Below are positions 7,782-16,209 of a stretch of DNA of 33,001 nt, in pieces. Source of the stretch: an uncultured Sutterella sp. (GTDB lineage Bacteria > Pseudomonadota > Gammaproteobacteria > Burkholderiales > Burkholderiaceae_F); the NCBI GenBank assembly GCA_900544255.1, contig UQUM01000021.1, positions 1 to 33,001 of the forward strand, read 5' to 3'. Made by a program: the position numbers and the translations under genes. Each line of letters begins with the position of its first letter. The stretch's first letter is position 1. The notes below the pieces were generated by a model. That model was not told where the DNA came from. It did no database searches and was given only the letters and a program-made list of their open reading frames with translations.

Positions 7782-8174
7782 ATGGCGCTTTATATCAACG
7801 GCCGTCCCGTCAATCCGATCGTTCAATTTCTGGGTACCGCTCTCGTTATTGCAGCGGTGATCGGGCTGGGGATTCTGCTGCTCCCGCTGATCGGCGGCAT
7901 TCTGGTGTTTCTCCTTCTTTGCTTTGTCGGACTGGCGCTTTACGGCTGGTATTGGCGCTGGCGTCACGGGGATCTCGTGGAAGCTTTGAAGCGCCGGATG
8001 GCGCGGGAGATGCGCGGCGAAGAAGATCGGGAAGACGCGGCCTACGAAGCCCGCGCGGAAGAAAAAACGACCGGGATGCGCCCCGGGGATCGCGCAAAGA
8101 CCGGTGTGCGTCGCACGACGGTGGTGGAAGACGCCGTGGTGGTGGAAGAAATCCGCCGGCGGCCCGAGGCCTGA
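7782..8174 (+). CDS. small two-helix membrane protein, unknown function
   Basis: This 130-residue protein is not recognised as a named family. Residues about 14-57 hold one long or, more likely, two close hydrophobic helices with a short GG turn (QFLGTALVIAAVIGLGILLL and LIGGILVFLLLCFVGLALYG). An aromatic-basic stretch (WYWRWRHGD) follows, then a highly charged cytoplasmic tail (about 62-130) rich in Arg, Glu and Val-Val-Glu repeats. ATG 7782 is preceded by AGGCAGAGG. An upstream in-frame start at 7551 is rejected because the added 77 residues look non-coding. It stands alone on the plus strand, divergent from folE2. A role as an inner-membrane scaffold is possible but unsupported. Confidence 0.7.
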   Translation: MALYINGRPVNPIVQFLGTALVIAAVIGLGILLLPLIGGILVFLLLCFVGLALYGWYWRWRHGDLVEALKRRMAREMRGEEDREDAAYEARAEEKTTGMRPGDRAKTGVRRTTVVEDAVVVEEIRRRPEA

Positions 8175-8290
8175 CGTACAGACCGCACAATTTGAGTGAC
8201 GCGCAAACGCCGCGACTTTCGTTCCGGAAACGGGATGGGAGCGTGGCGTTCTTGCTTTTTGGAGTTAGGTGAGCGGTGAGGAAAATTGTT

Positions 8291-8318
8291 CTATCGTTCG
8301 TTTTTAGGTGAACGATAG
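8291..8318. repeat. 9-bp inverted repeat CTATCGTTC/GAACGATAG
   Basis: Perfect arms at 8291-8299 and 8310-8318 surround a 10-base spacer (GTTTTTAGGT), followed by TTTTG. It could be a weak terminator for the membrane protein gene or an operator for the broken AlbA_2 gene, which begins 35 bases later with a good ribosome-binding site. Arms 19 bases apart centre to centre would suit a dimeric DNA-binding protein. Confidence 0.5.
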
Positions 8319-8352
8319 TTTTGTACATTTTGAACGGAAACTGGAGGGAAGA

Positions 8353-8692
8353 ATGCCGACACACGAAACGCTACCCATGGACGCCTTGTGAAAATGAGAA
8401 CACCGAGTTCAAGGAGAAGTGGTGTGAGTCGGCGCGTACGAAGCTGATTGCCTTTGCTAACACCTTCGGCGGGCGGATTTACTTTGGCGTGAATGATGCC
8501 GGGGAGCCGGTAGGAATCGATGATTACGACGAAATCGCTCGCAGCGTCATGAACTTCGTGCGCAACGGAGTGGATCCGGATATGTCGGCATTGGTGACGG
8601 TGACGCCCTTGGTGGTGGACGGTAAGACGATTGCACTAACCTGGATATTTCATCTGGGCAGACGACTAAAGGCTCATCTTGGATTTGTATGA
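8353..8692 (+). pseudogene. broken AlbA_2 (Schlafen-type) domain gene
   Basis: ATG 8353 has a strong GGAGGGAA site seven bases or less upstream and begins MPTHETLPMDAL, a typical start for AlbA_2-domain regulators. The frame then hits TGA at 8389. In the next frame, from 8390, the family sequence continues without a gap: ENENTEFKEKWCESAR, LIAFANTFGGRIYFGVNDAG, then RSVMNFVRNGVDPDMSALV and PLVVDGKTIALTW. A loss of two bases, or gain of one, near 8389 explains this. Homology stops near 8645 and the frame ends at 8692, so the ATPase and winged-helix parts present in the intact relative at 863 are missing. I read it as a frameshifted and truncated remnant. No homopolymer lies at the break, so reversible switching is unlikely. 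Confidence 0.75.
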
Positions 8693-8803
8693 AAACAACA
8701 CTCGAAAAGACCGGCTTTAGTGACGGCCAAAGATCGGTTGAGGCGTCCGTATAACAGAGTGCTTCTGGCGTAGCCGCGTCCTGGTAGGTGGGCAAGAATC
8801 TTG

Positions 8804-8844
8804 AGGCGGAAGTAGTTCAAGCGAAGCGACAACTGCTTCCGCCT
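8804..8844. repeat. 14-bp imperfect inverted repeat
   Basis: AGGCGGAAGTAGTT (8804-8817) and AACTGCTTCCGCCT (8831-8844) pair at 13 of 14 positions around a 13-base loop. No T-run follows. It may be a terminator-like structure or an end of a decayed mobile element. Confidence 0.6.
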
Positions 8845-8984
8845 ATCGCCCCCTTCGCCCCTGTTTTAAGGGAGGGGCCTATCTGCGTATGCAGCCGTGG
8901 ACTGTTTTGTCAAGTTTTTAGCTGTTTTCCTAAAAATCCAAGATGAACCATCCAGTATGCTGGGGGACCTCTCTACTCTCTACT

Positions 8985-8993
8985 TGCTAAAAT
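8985..8993 (+). promoter_or_regulatory. candidate extended -10 promoter of the first autotransporter
   Basis: TGCTAAAAT carries the TGn extension plus a five-of-six match to TATAAT. It would start transcription near position 9000, about 70 bases before ATG 9071. No good -35 lies 17 bases upstream. A weaker alternative is TTGTCA at 8907 with TAAAAA at 8931 (18-base spacer). Confidence 0.35.
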
Positions 8994-9070
8994 TCGCCTG
9001 AGCTCCCGCACAGCGTGGCTGTCTGAGGGAGATTTCAGAAGACGTATGGGTATTCTCTTCGGTGCTTACT

Positions 9071-12000
9071 ATGGTTTCCTTGTCCCCTGTGTGTTCTGCC
9101 GTTTTGGTGGCGGTATCGGGTTTGAGTGCGTTGCCGGCTGCGGCTGCGACGGTTAACAGCTATGGTTTGACGCTTGATGCGGATCAAATCGTCGATCGGG
9201 GGGGGGGTACTGACCGGTCAAGAAAATAACCGTGATCATCGGTTTGTCGCAGGACAGGCGACCAATTGGGCTTCGGTGCATGTTCAGGGACAGGAAGCGG
9301 ATCCGAGACGATCGGCTTCGTTGGTGCTGAAGGATGTGATGTGGCTATCGGAAATTAATGCAGCCGATGCGGCAAAGAAGTCGGTTCGAGGGACGATGGT
9401 CAGTATCGGTCGCAACGGCTGGGGTTACTTTGAAGGCGACAGCGTCGATCTGAAGCTGCGTTCCGCGGTACCGTCGGAATTCGGAGCGGTTTCGTCTGCG
9501 GTAGCCGTCGGCGTTTTCCGAGGGGATGTACCGAATTCTGCCATCGGCAAAGGCTATTGGGAACAAGGACTGACGGTTTCCAGTCGAGACTTTGTTGCGC
9601 GGGCGATTGCGAGAAAAAACGGCGGTTCGGTAGCGGCACTGCATGCTTCCAATAATTCGTTGGTCAGCTTTGAGGGTTCAAACGCGCGACTGTATGCGGA
9701 AAGTGCTGTTGATCGGACAGATGCGAGATACACCGTCGCAGCAGCACGCGTGGAAAACGGTGCGACACTCGTTGTATCACCGGCGACTCAGTTCAATCTG
9801 AAAGTAGGGATTAACGACAAAGCAACCTACAACGATCAACTGCGCTCTTACGGTTTGAAAGTGGAAGCAGGCTACGCCCGCATCCAGAGTCATCAGACGA
9901 ACATAGAGGTTAATGCGCTTGGCAATGCGGCGGGGATCAATATCCGTCCCAATCCGGCGGACGAGGATAAAGGCGGTGGGGCGGATGTGCCGCCGAGCGT
10001 CGTTTTGGCGGGCAACCGAACGAATATCAATGTAAACAGTAAAAACCGGGATGCCTACGGCATTTATTCGGGTATTTCCGAGGGGTGGATCGTACCTGAG
10101 TCGGGGGAGATAGAAGATCCCAGCCATCCAGAGTGGTGTTCTGCTTCGGAAAGTTTTTGGAATTTGTTGGCAGTAGGTGACAGCCTGACAATTGATGCGA
10201 AGGCCAAACGGGATGCTGTCGGGGTTTACGTTGAAAACGGTTCTGTTGTGGTACTTGGCAGCCGTACGACTAAGGTCTGGGTCAACGGAGACAGATCGGC
10301 AGCTGCATTCGGCGGCGACGGTAAGATCATTTTGACGGGGAGTCTCGATTATTCGGGAGCTCTGCAGGCAGAACCGGCGAGTAAGAAGAATAAAGAAAAA
10401 TTCGGCACAACTTTGGAAGTGTCCGGTGGTTATATGAACGTCAATTCCCAGGGGGAAGCATCTGCCGGTATACCGAAACTCAATATGTTGAGCATCAACA
10501 GTGGCGGACGGGTGAATCTGCTGGATCTGTACCTGGATCACAATTCTGCTCCAATCCGTATTTCCGACGGCGGTGTACTGCGGGTGAATCGAACCTTTTC
10601 CCGTACCAACGACAATGATTCGACGGGGGCGGCTCCCGGCCATCAGGTAGCCAGCGACTTCAGCATTCAACGGGGCGGGACGCTCGAAATCAGTGCTTCG
10701 GCGTTGGACAGCGCGGCTATCACGGCCGGTATGGTTCTGCGCCCGGGCGGCATGATCCGCGTTTTCGGATACGATCAACTTGCTGCTGGAACCGGACCAT
10801 TGACGGATGAACGATTGAACGCGTTGCGCAGCAAGTTGATTCTCGGGTTGGATAGCGCACGCGGTAAAAGTGACGGACTGATTGATTTCGGAAATGCTAA
10901 ATTGGGTTTCATTGATCTGTCGCACAAGAATTTCCGAGCCGATCAGAGTTTCCTGAGAGGCTATGTAGACGTTCAGACGGACGAATTGAAGCAGACGACG
11001 GTTGAGAACGCGCATGGGAACGTGAACGGTTCCTACAAGAACATCGTGACGGCTGATGGGGTAAACGGCATTGAGGTTGCCCAAGGCACGTTGAAGCTTA
11101 ATCCGACGGTTGCGGATTCGCAGTTGGTGACGGATGTCGACGGCAATTTGGCTGATATTCACGTGACGGACGGTGTGCTCACGATCGGAGAGCAACAGAC
11201 GGCGGGTGACGTTGAAACTTATGCAGAAACGACGCCTGTCGGCGGTTCTCTGGGGCGGCTGACGTTAGACGCGAAAGGTGCCGTTCGGATTGCCGGCCGC
11301 AACGGCGACGCCTATAACATTGCGGCTCTGAAGGGAAACGGCGGCGCTTTGGATGTGGCCGGTGCTTCAGTATCCGTCGGTGAGAATGTTTCTTTGGGGA
11401 GCCTTAATCTATCGCAGAATGCCCGTTTGGATATGACAGGGAAAACGCTGGCGCTGGGGAACTCAGCAGCCGGTTCCGATGATGATTCGGATGCAAGCGT
11501 CATCATGGGGACGGTGAAGGCGGACGAATTGACGGGGAACGGCGTTATCTATGTCGGGAGTACTTCCGGCGCCGGAACCGTGGAAGTCGGAACGCTCAGT
11601 CACAGCGGTATTCTGATGCTGGATCCGGCGTGGCGAGGTGGTGAAACCTGGGGTGACGGTTCCTGGGTGGTGACAGACCGTGTCGGAACGGATGACAAAC
11701 TCATGGGCGACGTGGTAGTGGGCATGAATTCCAGCCTGGTGGTCGGAGCAACGAAAGAAGAAGCCGTAGCGGCAGCAGTTGCGAGCGGCCGCGCCTACGG
11801 GCAGGGTAATACGGAAGCCATGGTGTACTTGGCCAAGCCATTGGATGTCAATCAACATGTCTTCATGGTGGACGGCTCTGCGACTGCGTTGGGTGGTACC
11901 GTCATTACGGAGAATCAGAGGGGACAGTTCCGTTTGAACGGCAAGTCGCTCGCCATGCTGGATGTAGGAGCGGCCGGGGGCACACCGCTTGTTAAGGCGA

Positions 12001-13310
12001 CGAGTATGGCGCTGAGTTCGGACGCGCGCATCGGGTTGGTGAACCTTACGGAAAATTCCGAAGGTACGACGATTTTCGATGTAGGCGAAATCGTCAGCAG
12101 TGAGACCGGAGCCGCGTTGACCGCAGAGGAGTTGTCCGCAGCGTTGGTATCAAACGATCTGATGTTGGAATTTACGCCGACGTTTAACGGTCAGGTTTTG
12201 TCCGTGACGGCTCGGCGGCATTCGTCGGCGGCTTCCCGTTTCCCGGGGCTGAAGGTGGATCGATTGATGGATGCGCTTTATGCCGCGGGCGCTAACTCCA
12301 CGAATTCCTCGGATACGACAACGACCTTGCTGTCCCGTACGGCGTCGTTTGCGGATTATGGGTTCGCGTCGGTCAACGACGCCGTCGCAACCACCAATGA
12401 AATTGCAACGCTTGCGGCTTCCGCCGGTCTTTACAACACAGCTTTGGATGCGACGGCACTTCTGACGGAGACCGTTGCAAGTCAGTCGGAGCGAGCCACT
12501 CGTGCCGACGGCGTGAATCTCTGGGTGAATGTGAAGGGCGGTCGCCGTTTGGCCAAACGTTTGTACGGGACGTCAGGCTACGATTTGAATCTCGGAGGAA
12601 CGGTTTTTGGGGCTGACGTGAGCCCGACTGCCAGTACCCGTCTCGGCGGCGCCGTGATCGTAGGTACCGGTCGGGGGCACGCCGTCAATGCGCCGCTTCG
12701 GGTAAAGAACAGTGCTGACTTCGTCGGACTCGCGGCTTACGGCAGCCGCAGGCTGGGTGACGTTCATCTGTCGGCCGATGCCGGCTTCCTGCGGACAAAA
12801 TCCAAAGTGACGAATGTGCAGGCGTACGGGATGTCGTTTAACGATAATGTTTCGTCCGATACCTATACGCTGGGCGTGAGAGGCGAGTACGTGTGGCATC
12901 TGGGGGGTCTCGATTTACTGCCTCATTTAGGGGTTCGCTGGACGCAGGTTCGGATGGATTCTTATAAGGCCGGATTCGAGACGACGGAAGATCATCTGAA
13001 CGCTGTGACACTGCCGGTGGGGCTTGGTGTTGCCGGATCGTTCGGTTGGCAAAATTGGCAACTGACGCCGACGGCGGATGTGTCCGTCAATTGGTCAGTC
13101 GGAGAAAAGTCGGCTGTGAGCCGCGTGCAATATGCGACGATGAGTCAGGAAGTGCGGACGAAAGTGGTGGATACGGCACCGGTTCGAATTCAGGCGGGAC
13201 TGAACGCGGTGAATGAGGCCTGGACTTTGGGTGCCGGATGGAATATGGGGGTCGGCAGTCACGAGCGTTGGGACAACACGCTGACGCTGAAGGCTCGGTA
13301 CGCGTTCTGA
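9071..13310 (+). CDS. type Va autotransporter, out of frame at a G10 tract (phase-OFF as sequenced)
   Basis: The frame starting at ATG 9071 encodes a signal peptide (MVSLSPVCSAVLVAVSGLSA, then LPAAAA, cleavage near residue 26) and a mature start TVNSYGLTLDADQIVDR. It then enters a run of ten G and stops at a TAA around 9229. The passenger lies in the adjacent frame, open from before the tract to 13310. Removing one G joins them into a protein of 1412 residues: passenger to about residue 1130, rich in Asn/Gly/Ser beta-helix-like repeats, then a C-terminal beta-barrel of roughly 270 residues (from NLWVNVKGGRR) ending in Phe (LKARYAF). Autotransporters thread the passenger across the outer membrane through their own barrel; adhesion or immune interaction is usual, but this passenger has no recognisable catalytic motif. 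The ribosome-binding site before 9071 is weak. An assembly or sequencing error in the tract is the main alternative to phase variation. Confidence 0.85.
9198..9207 (+). repeat. homopolymeric G10 tract, predicted slipped-strand contingency switch
   Basis: Ten consecutive G lie 43 codons into the autotransporter, just after the mature N-terminus. With 10 G the signal-peptide frame reads to a stop about 20 bases later. With 9 G (or 12) it enters the passenger frame. Runs of this length change by single bases through slippage in many mucosal bacteria. The downstream open frame has no signal peptide of its own. Confidence 0.8.
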
Positions 13311-13328
13311 GTCAGAATCGTCTGAAAA

Positions 13329-13364
13329 CGTCTGATCGTCTGGTTGAATGCAGACGATCAGACG
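13329..13364. terminator. 14-bp perfect inverted repeat after the first autotransporter
   Basis: CGTCTGATCGTCTG (13329-13342) and CAGACGATCAGACG (13351-13364) pair perfectly around an 8-base loop, 19 bases after the autotransporter stop. There is no T-run, so if it ends transcription it is not by the standard intrinsic mechanism. It could protect mRNA 3' ends or be a protein site. The core GTCTG unit is also repeated just upstream (TCGTCTGAAAACGTCTG). Confidence 0.6.
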
Positions 13365-13437
13365 ATAAAGTGAAAGAATTGCACGCGTGGAGTGGAATCA
13401 TATATATCTGGGCGCCTGACGCCTATCCCGCCTTTCT

Positions 13438-13466
13438 TTGACGTGGATAGGCACTTCCCCTTAAGA
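13438..13466 (+). promoter_or_regulatory. candidate promoter of the peptide-transport operon
   Basis: TTGACG (13438-13443) and TTAAGA (13461-13466) are separated by exactly 17 bases and lie about 75 bases upstream of the binding-protein gene. An 8-bp inverted repeat (GCCTATCC/GGATAGGC) overlaps the -35 region and could be an operator. Confidence 0.4.
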
Positions 13467-13493
13467 GACCCCAAGGGGGCTCGTTCATAATGG

Positions 13494-13525
13494 ATCGACC
13501 GACGGAAATATTTCTGCCGGTCGAT
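13494..13525 (+). promoter_or_regulatory. 5' leader hairpin before the binding-protein gene
   Basis: ATCGACCG (13494-13501) pairs with CGGTCGAT (13518-13525), and the 16-base interior contains the palindrome AAATATTT. It ends five bases before the AGGAG ribosome-binding site, so it could modulate translation or stabilise the 5' end. Confidence 0.5.
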
Positions 13526-13541
13526 TGCTTAGGAGACCAAC

Positions 13542-15140
13542 GTGAAGTACGGGATGCTTTCAGCAGTAGCGACCGCGGTGATGGCGGCTTCCATGCCCCT
13601 TTCTGCAGCGACGTTGAACTGGACGAGTGCCGGCGACATTCTCACGTTCGACGTGCACGCTCAGAACGAAAACCTCAACAACGCAGCCTGCGCCGAAGTG
13701 TATGAGGGGTTGGTGCGATGGACGAAGGACATGAAGGTGGAACCTGCGCTTGCAACGTCCTGGAAGCGTGTTCCCGAAGGTTTTCTTTTTGAACTGCGCC
13801 GCGGCGTGAAGTTCCACGAAGGCGAAACGCTGACCGCGGACGACGTGGTCTTTTCTTATGAGCGCGCCTTGTCGCCGCAGAGCCAGTTTAAAAACAGCAC
13901 GACCGGGATCTTGGGCGCCGAGAAGAAGGGTGACTACACGGTGCTTGTGAAGACCGTGAACGGCTCGCCCGTACTTTTGAACCAGATGACGGATCTGCGC
14001 ATCCTCTGCAAAAGTTGGGCGGAAAAACACGATGCGGTGACGCCGCAGGACTTCATCAACAAAAAAGAAGCTTGGACGGCGCGTCACGCCAACGGTACGG
14101 GCCCCTTTAAGTTAAAGAGCCGCGAAGTCGACGTGAAGACCGTCTTTGAAGCCTACGACGGTTGGTGGAATCAGGCGAACCGCAAGGGCAACGTCACCGA
14201 AGCGGTTTACACCCCGATTCAGTCCGCAGCGACGCGAACGGCGGCGTTGCTCTCGAACCAAGTGCAGTTTGTGCTCGATCCCGCGACGCAGGATTTGGCG
14301 CGCTTAAAGCGCTCCGGGGGCGTCAAGGTGGTGGAAGGCGCCGAAAACCGGGCGCTTATGATTGCGCTCGATCAGTATCGGGACAATTCCCCCTACGTAA
14401 AGAGCGTGAAAGGCGAACCCCTTGCCTCGAATCCCTTTAAGGACGTGCGGGTACGTGAAGCCCTGTCGACGGCCGTCAATCGCGCGGGGTTGGTAAAAAG
14501 CGTAATGCGGGGGTCGGCACGTGCGACCGGCACCATCGTGGCGTCCAACATCAACGGTTGGACGAAGGAAGCGGCCGCGGTGCCGGCGTACGACTGGAAG
14601 AAAGCGAAGGCGCTTCTTGCAGAGGCCGGTTACCCCGACGGGTTCGCGTTTACGCTCGATTGTCCGAACAACCGGTGGGTGAACGACGAGAACGTCTGTA
14701 AGGCCTTGGCGTCCATGTGGACGAAGGCGGGCTTTAAGGTGAACGTCAACACGATGCCCCGCGCGCAGTATTTCCCGAAGGTGCTCTCCTTTGACACGTC
14801 GGCCGGCATGGTGGGTTGGGGCGCTTCGACCTTTGACGCCCTTTATTCTCTGCAGAGCTTGTCCGCGACCTTTGACGCGAAGGGCGGCAACGGCATCAGC
14901 AACATCGGCCGCTTGTCAAACCCCGAGATGGATCGCCTCATCAAGGCGATCGGTGCCGAAGAAAATGCGGAAAAACGCAATGCCTTGATCGGCGAAGCAC
15001 TGATGGTGGAAAAAAAGGAAGTGCTTCATATTCCGCTCTACGAGCAGTTGATTCCCTGGGCAATGCGCGACACGATTGACGTCGTTCACCGCCCCGACAA
15101 CCGGCTGACGCTTGAATGGGTGACGGTGAAGGCACCGTGA
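13542..15140 (+). CDS. peptide ABC transporter substrate-binding protein (SBP_bac_5)
   Basis: This 532-residue periplasmic binding protein is of the DppA/OppA class. A Sec signal peptide at 1-23 (MKYGMLSAVATAVMAASMPL, then SAA) is followed by a mature start TLNWTSAGDILTFDVHAQNE, typical of the family. Further landmarks are VYEGLVRW, LATSWKRVPEGFLFELRRGV, FHEGETLTADDVVFSYERAL and the later RVREALSTAVNR. No lipobox is present, so the protein should be soluble in the periplasm. Start is GTG 13542, six bases after AGGAG; the ATG four codons later is too far from it. It is the first gene of the six-gene importer operon. The ligand cannot be read from sequence: dipeptides, oligopeptides, or compounds handled by the operon's amidohydrolase are all possible. 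Confidence 0.93.
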   Translation: MKYGMLSAVATAVMAASMPLSAATLNWTSAGDILTFDVHAQNENLNNAACAEVYEGLVRWTKDMKVEPALATSWKRVPEGFLFELRRGVKFHEGETLTADDVVFSYERALSPQSQFKNSTTGILGAEKKGDYTVLVKTVNGSPVLLNQMTDLRILCKSWAEKHDAVTPQDFINKKEAWTARHANGTGPFKLKSREVDVKTVFEAYDGWWNQANRKGNVTEAVYTPIQSAATRTAALLSNQVQFVLDPATQDLARLKRSGGVKVVEGAENRALMIALDQYRDNSPYVKSVKGEPLASNPFKDVRVREALSTAVNRAGLVKSVMRGSARATGTIVASNINGWTKEAAAVPAYDWKKAKALLAEAGYPDGFAFTLDCPNNRWVNDENVCKALASMWTKAGFKVNVNTMPRAQYFPKVLSFDTSAGMVGWGASTFDALYSLQSLSATFDAKGGNGISNIGRLSNPEMDRLIKAIGAEENAEKRNALIGEALMVEKKEVLHIPLYEQLIPWAMRDTIDVVHRPDNRLTLEWVTVKAP

Positions 15141-15150
15141 TCCCCTGAGG

Positions 15151-15171
15151 GCGGGGGAATTTTTCTCCCGC
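15151..15171 (+). promoter_or_regulatory. intergenic hairpin between binding protein and permease
   Basis: Nine base pairs, including one G-U, join 15151-15159 and 15163-15171 around a TTT loop. It lies 10 bases after the binding-protein stop. No T-run follows the stem. Such hairpins commonly raise the level of binding-protein mRNA relative to the permease genes, and that is the likeliest role here. Confidence 0.55.
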
Positions 15172-15234
15172 TACAATCCGACAAAGATGATTCAGCGGCA
15201 CGGGGTCACCGATGATCCTGTGCCGATTTTATCT

Positions 15235-16209
15235 ATGGCCAGTTTTATTGTCAGACGTTTTTTCGAAGGGCTTTTGGTGTTGGTTGCCGTGGCGGCCGTC
15301 GCCTTCGTGCTTTTTCAGTTCGTGGGTGATCCGGTGGCGCAGATGCTGCCGATGGATGCGACGCCCGAAGACCGCGCCAAACTTGCGGCGGCGCTGGGGT
15401 TAAACGATTCCGGTTGGGTGCAGTTCTGGCGTTTCCTCACGAACGCCTGCCGGGGCGACTTCGGACTGTCTTTAAGGCAGGCCGCGCCCGTGGCGGATCT
15501 TTTTGCGGCGAGGCTGCCGGCGACGGTGGAACTTGCGACGGTGGCCGTGGTGCTGGCGACGGTGATCGGCATTCCCCTGGGGGCGTACGCGGCGCTCGCG
15601 CGCAAAACCCGCGGTGCGGACGCCGTGATGGGGTTTTCGCTTTTGGGGATATCGCTTCCCACCTTCTTAATCGGTATTCTCCTTATTCTCGTCTTCAGCG
15701 TGTGGCTGGAGTGGCTTCCGGCGTTCGGACGGGGCGACGTTGTGAAACTCGGGTTTTGGACGACGGGGCTTCTGACGCGGGACGGGTGGGCGCACCTGGT
15801 GCTGCCCGCGGCAACGCTCGCCGTTTTTCAGGTGGCGCTCGTCATTCGCTTGGTGCGCGCCGAGATGCTCGAAGTCCTGCGAAGCGACTTTATTAAATTC
15901 TGCCGGGCGCGCGGACTTTCCCTGCGAAGCATCTACTTTAAGCACGCTTTGAAAAACGCCCTGCTGCCCGTTATCACGGTGACGGGGCTGCAGCTGGGGG
16001 GCATCATCGCTTTTTCCATCGTGACGGAAACGGTGTTTCAGTGGCCGGGGATGGGGTTGCTTTTCCTGCAGTCGGTGCAGTTTGCGGATATTCCGGTGTT
16101 GTCGGCGTATTTGTGCCTGATTGCACTGATTTTTGTCGTAATTAATTTTTGTGTGGATCTTCTCTATTTGGCGGTCGATCCGCGTTTGAGAACGGGGAGT
16201 GTGAAATGA
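15235..16209 (+). CDS. ABC transporter permease, DppB/OppB type
   Basis: This 324-residue inner-membrane permease forms half of the importer channel. It starts MASFIVRRFFEGLLVLVAVA, matching the usual first helix of DppB. After the first helix come a periplasmic segment with the family-typical sequence around DPVAQMLPMDATPEDRAKLA and LGLNDSGWVQFW, then five more membrane helices (TVELATVAVVLATVIGIPLG and onward). The cytoplasmic coupling loop is RGLSLRSIYFKHALKNALLP. ATG 15235 is preferred over an in-frame start 48 bases up because it matches the family N-terminus, although neither has a strong Shine-Dalgarno. Its stop overlaps the start of the amidohydrolase (ATGA). Confidence 0.92.
   Translation: MASFIVRRFFEGLLVLVAVAAVAFVLFQFVGDPVAQMLPMDATPEDRAKLAAALGLNDSGWVQFWRFLTNACRGDFGLSLRQAAPVADLFAARLPATVELATVAVVLATVIGIPLGAYAALARKTRGADAVMGFSLLGISLPTFLIGILLILVFSVWLEWLPAFGRGDVVKLGFWTTGLLTRDGWAHLVLPAATLAVFQVALVIRLVRAEMLEVLRSDFIKFCRARGLSLRSIYFKHALKNALLPVITVTGLQLGGIIAFSIVTETVFQWPGMGLLFLQSVQFADIPVLSAYLCLIALIFVVINFCVDLLYLAVDPRLRTGSVK

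Larger units (their letters stand above)
8693..9070. other. gene-free stretch between AlbA_2 remnant and autotransporter
   Basis: This is 378 bases with no convincing gene. It holds a long inverted repeat at 8804-8844, runs of pyrimidines around 8846-8880, and a candidate extended -10 promoter at 8985-8993 for the autotransporter. It probably includes the scar of whatever removed the 3' part of the AlbA_2 gene. No insertion-sequence ends were recognised. Confidence 0.5.

Noticed and set aside
9174..9206. TTG at 9174 as the real start of the first autotransporter
   Set aside because: It would give a protein without a signal peptide. The adjacent frame holds a proper signal peptide that joins after loss of one G.
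9777..11195. 472-codon open frame on the minus strand
   Set aside because: It is antisense to the autotransporter passenger, with no family resemblance and no ribosome-binding site.
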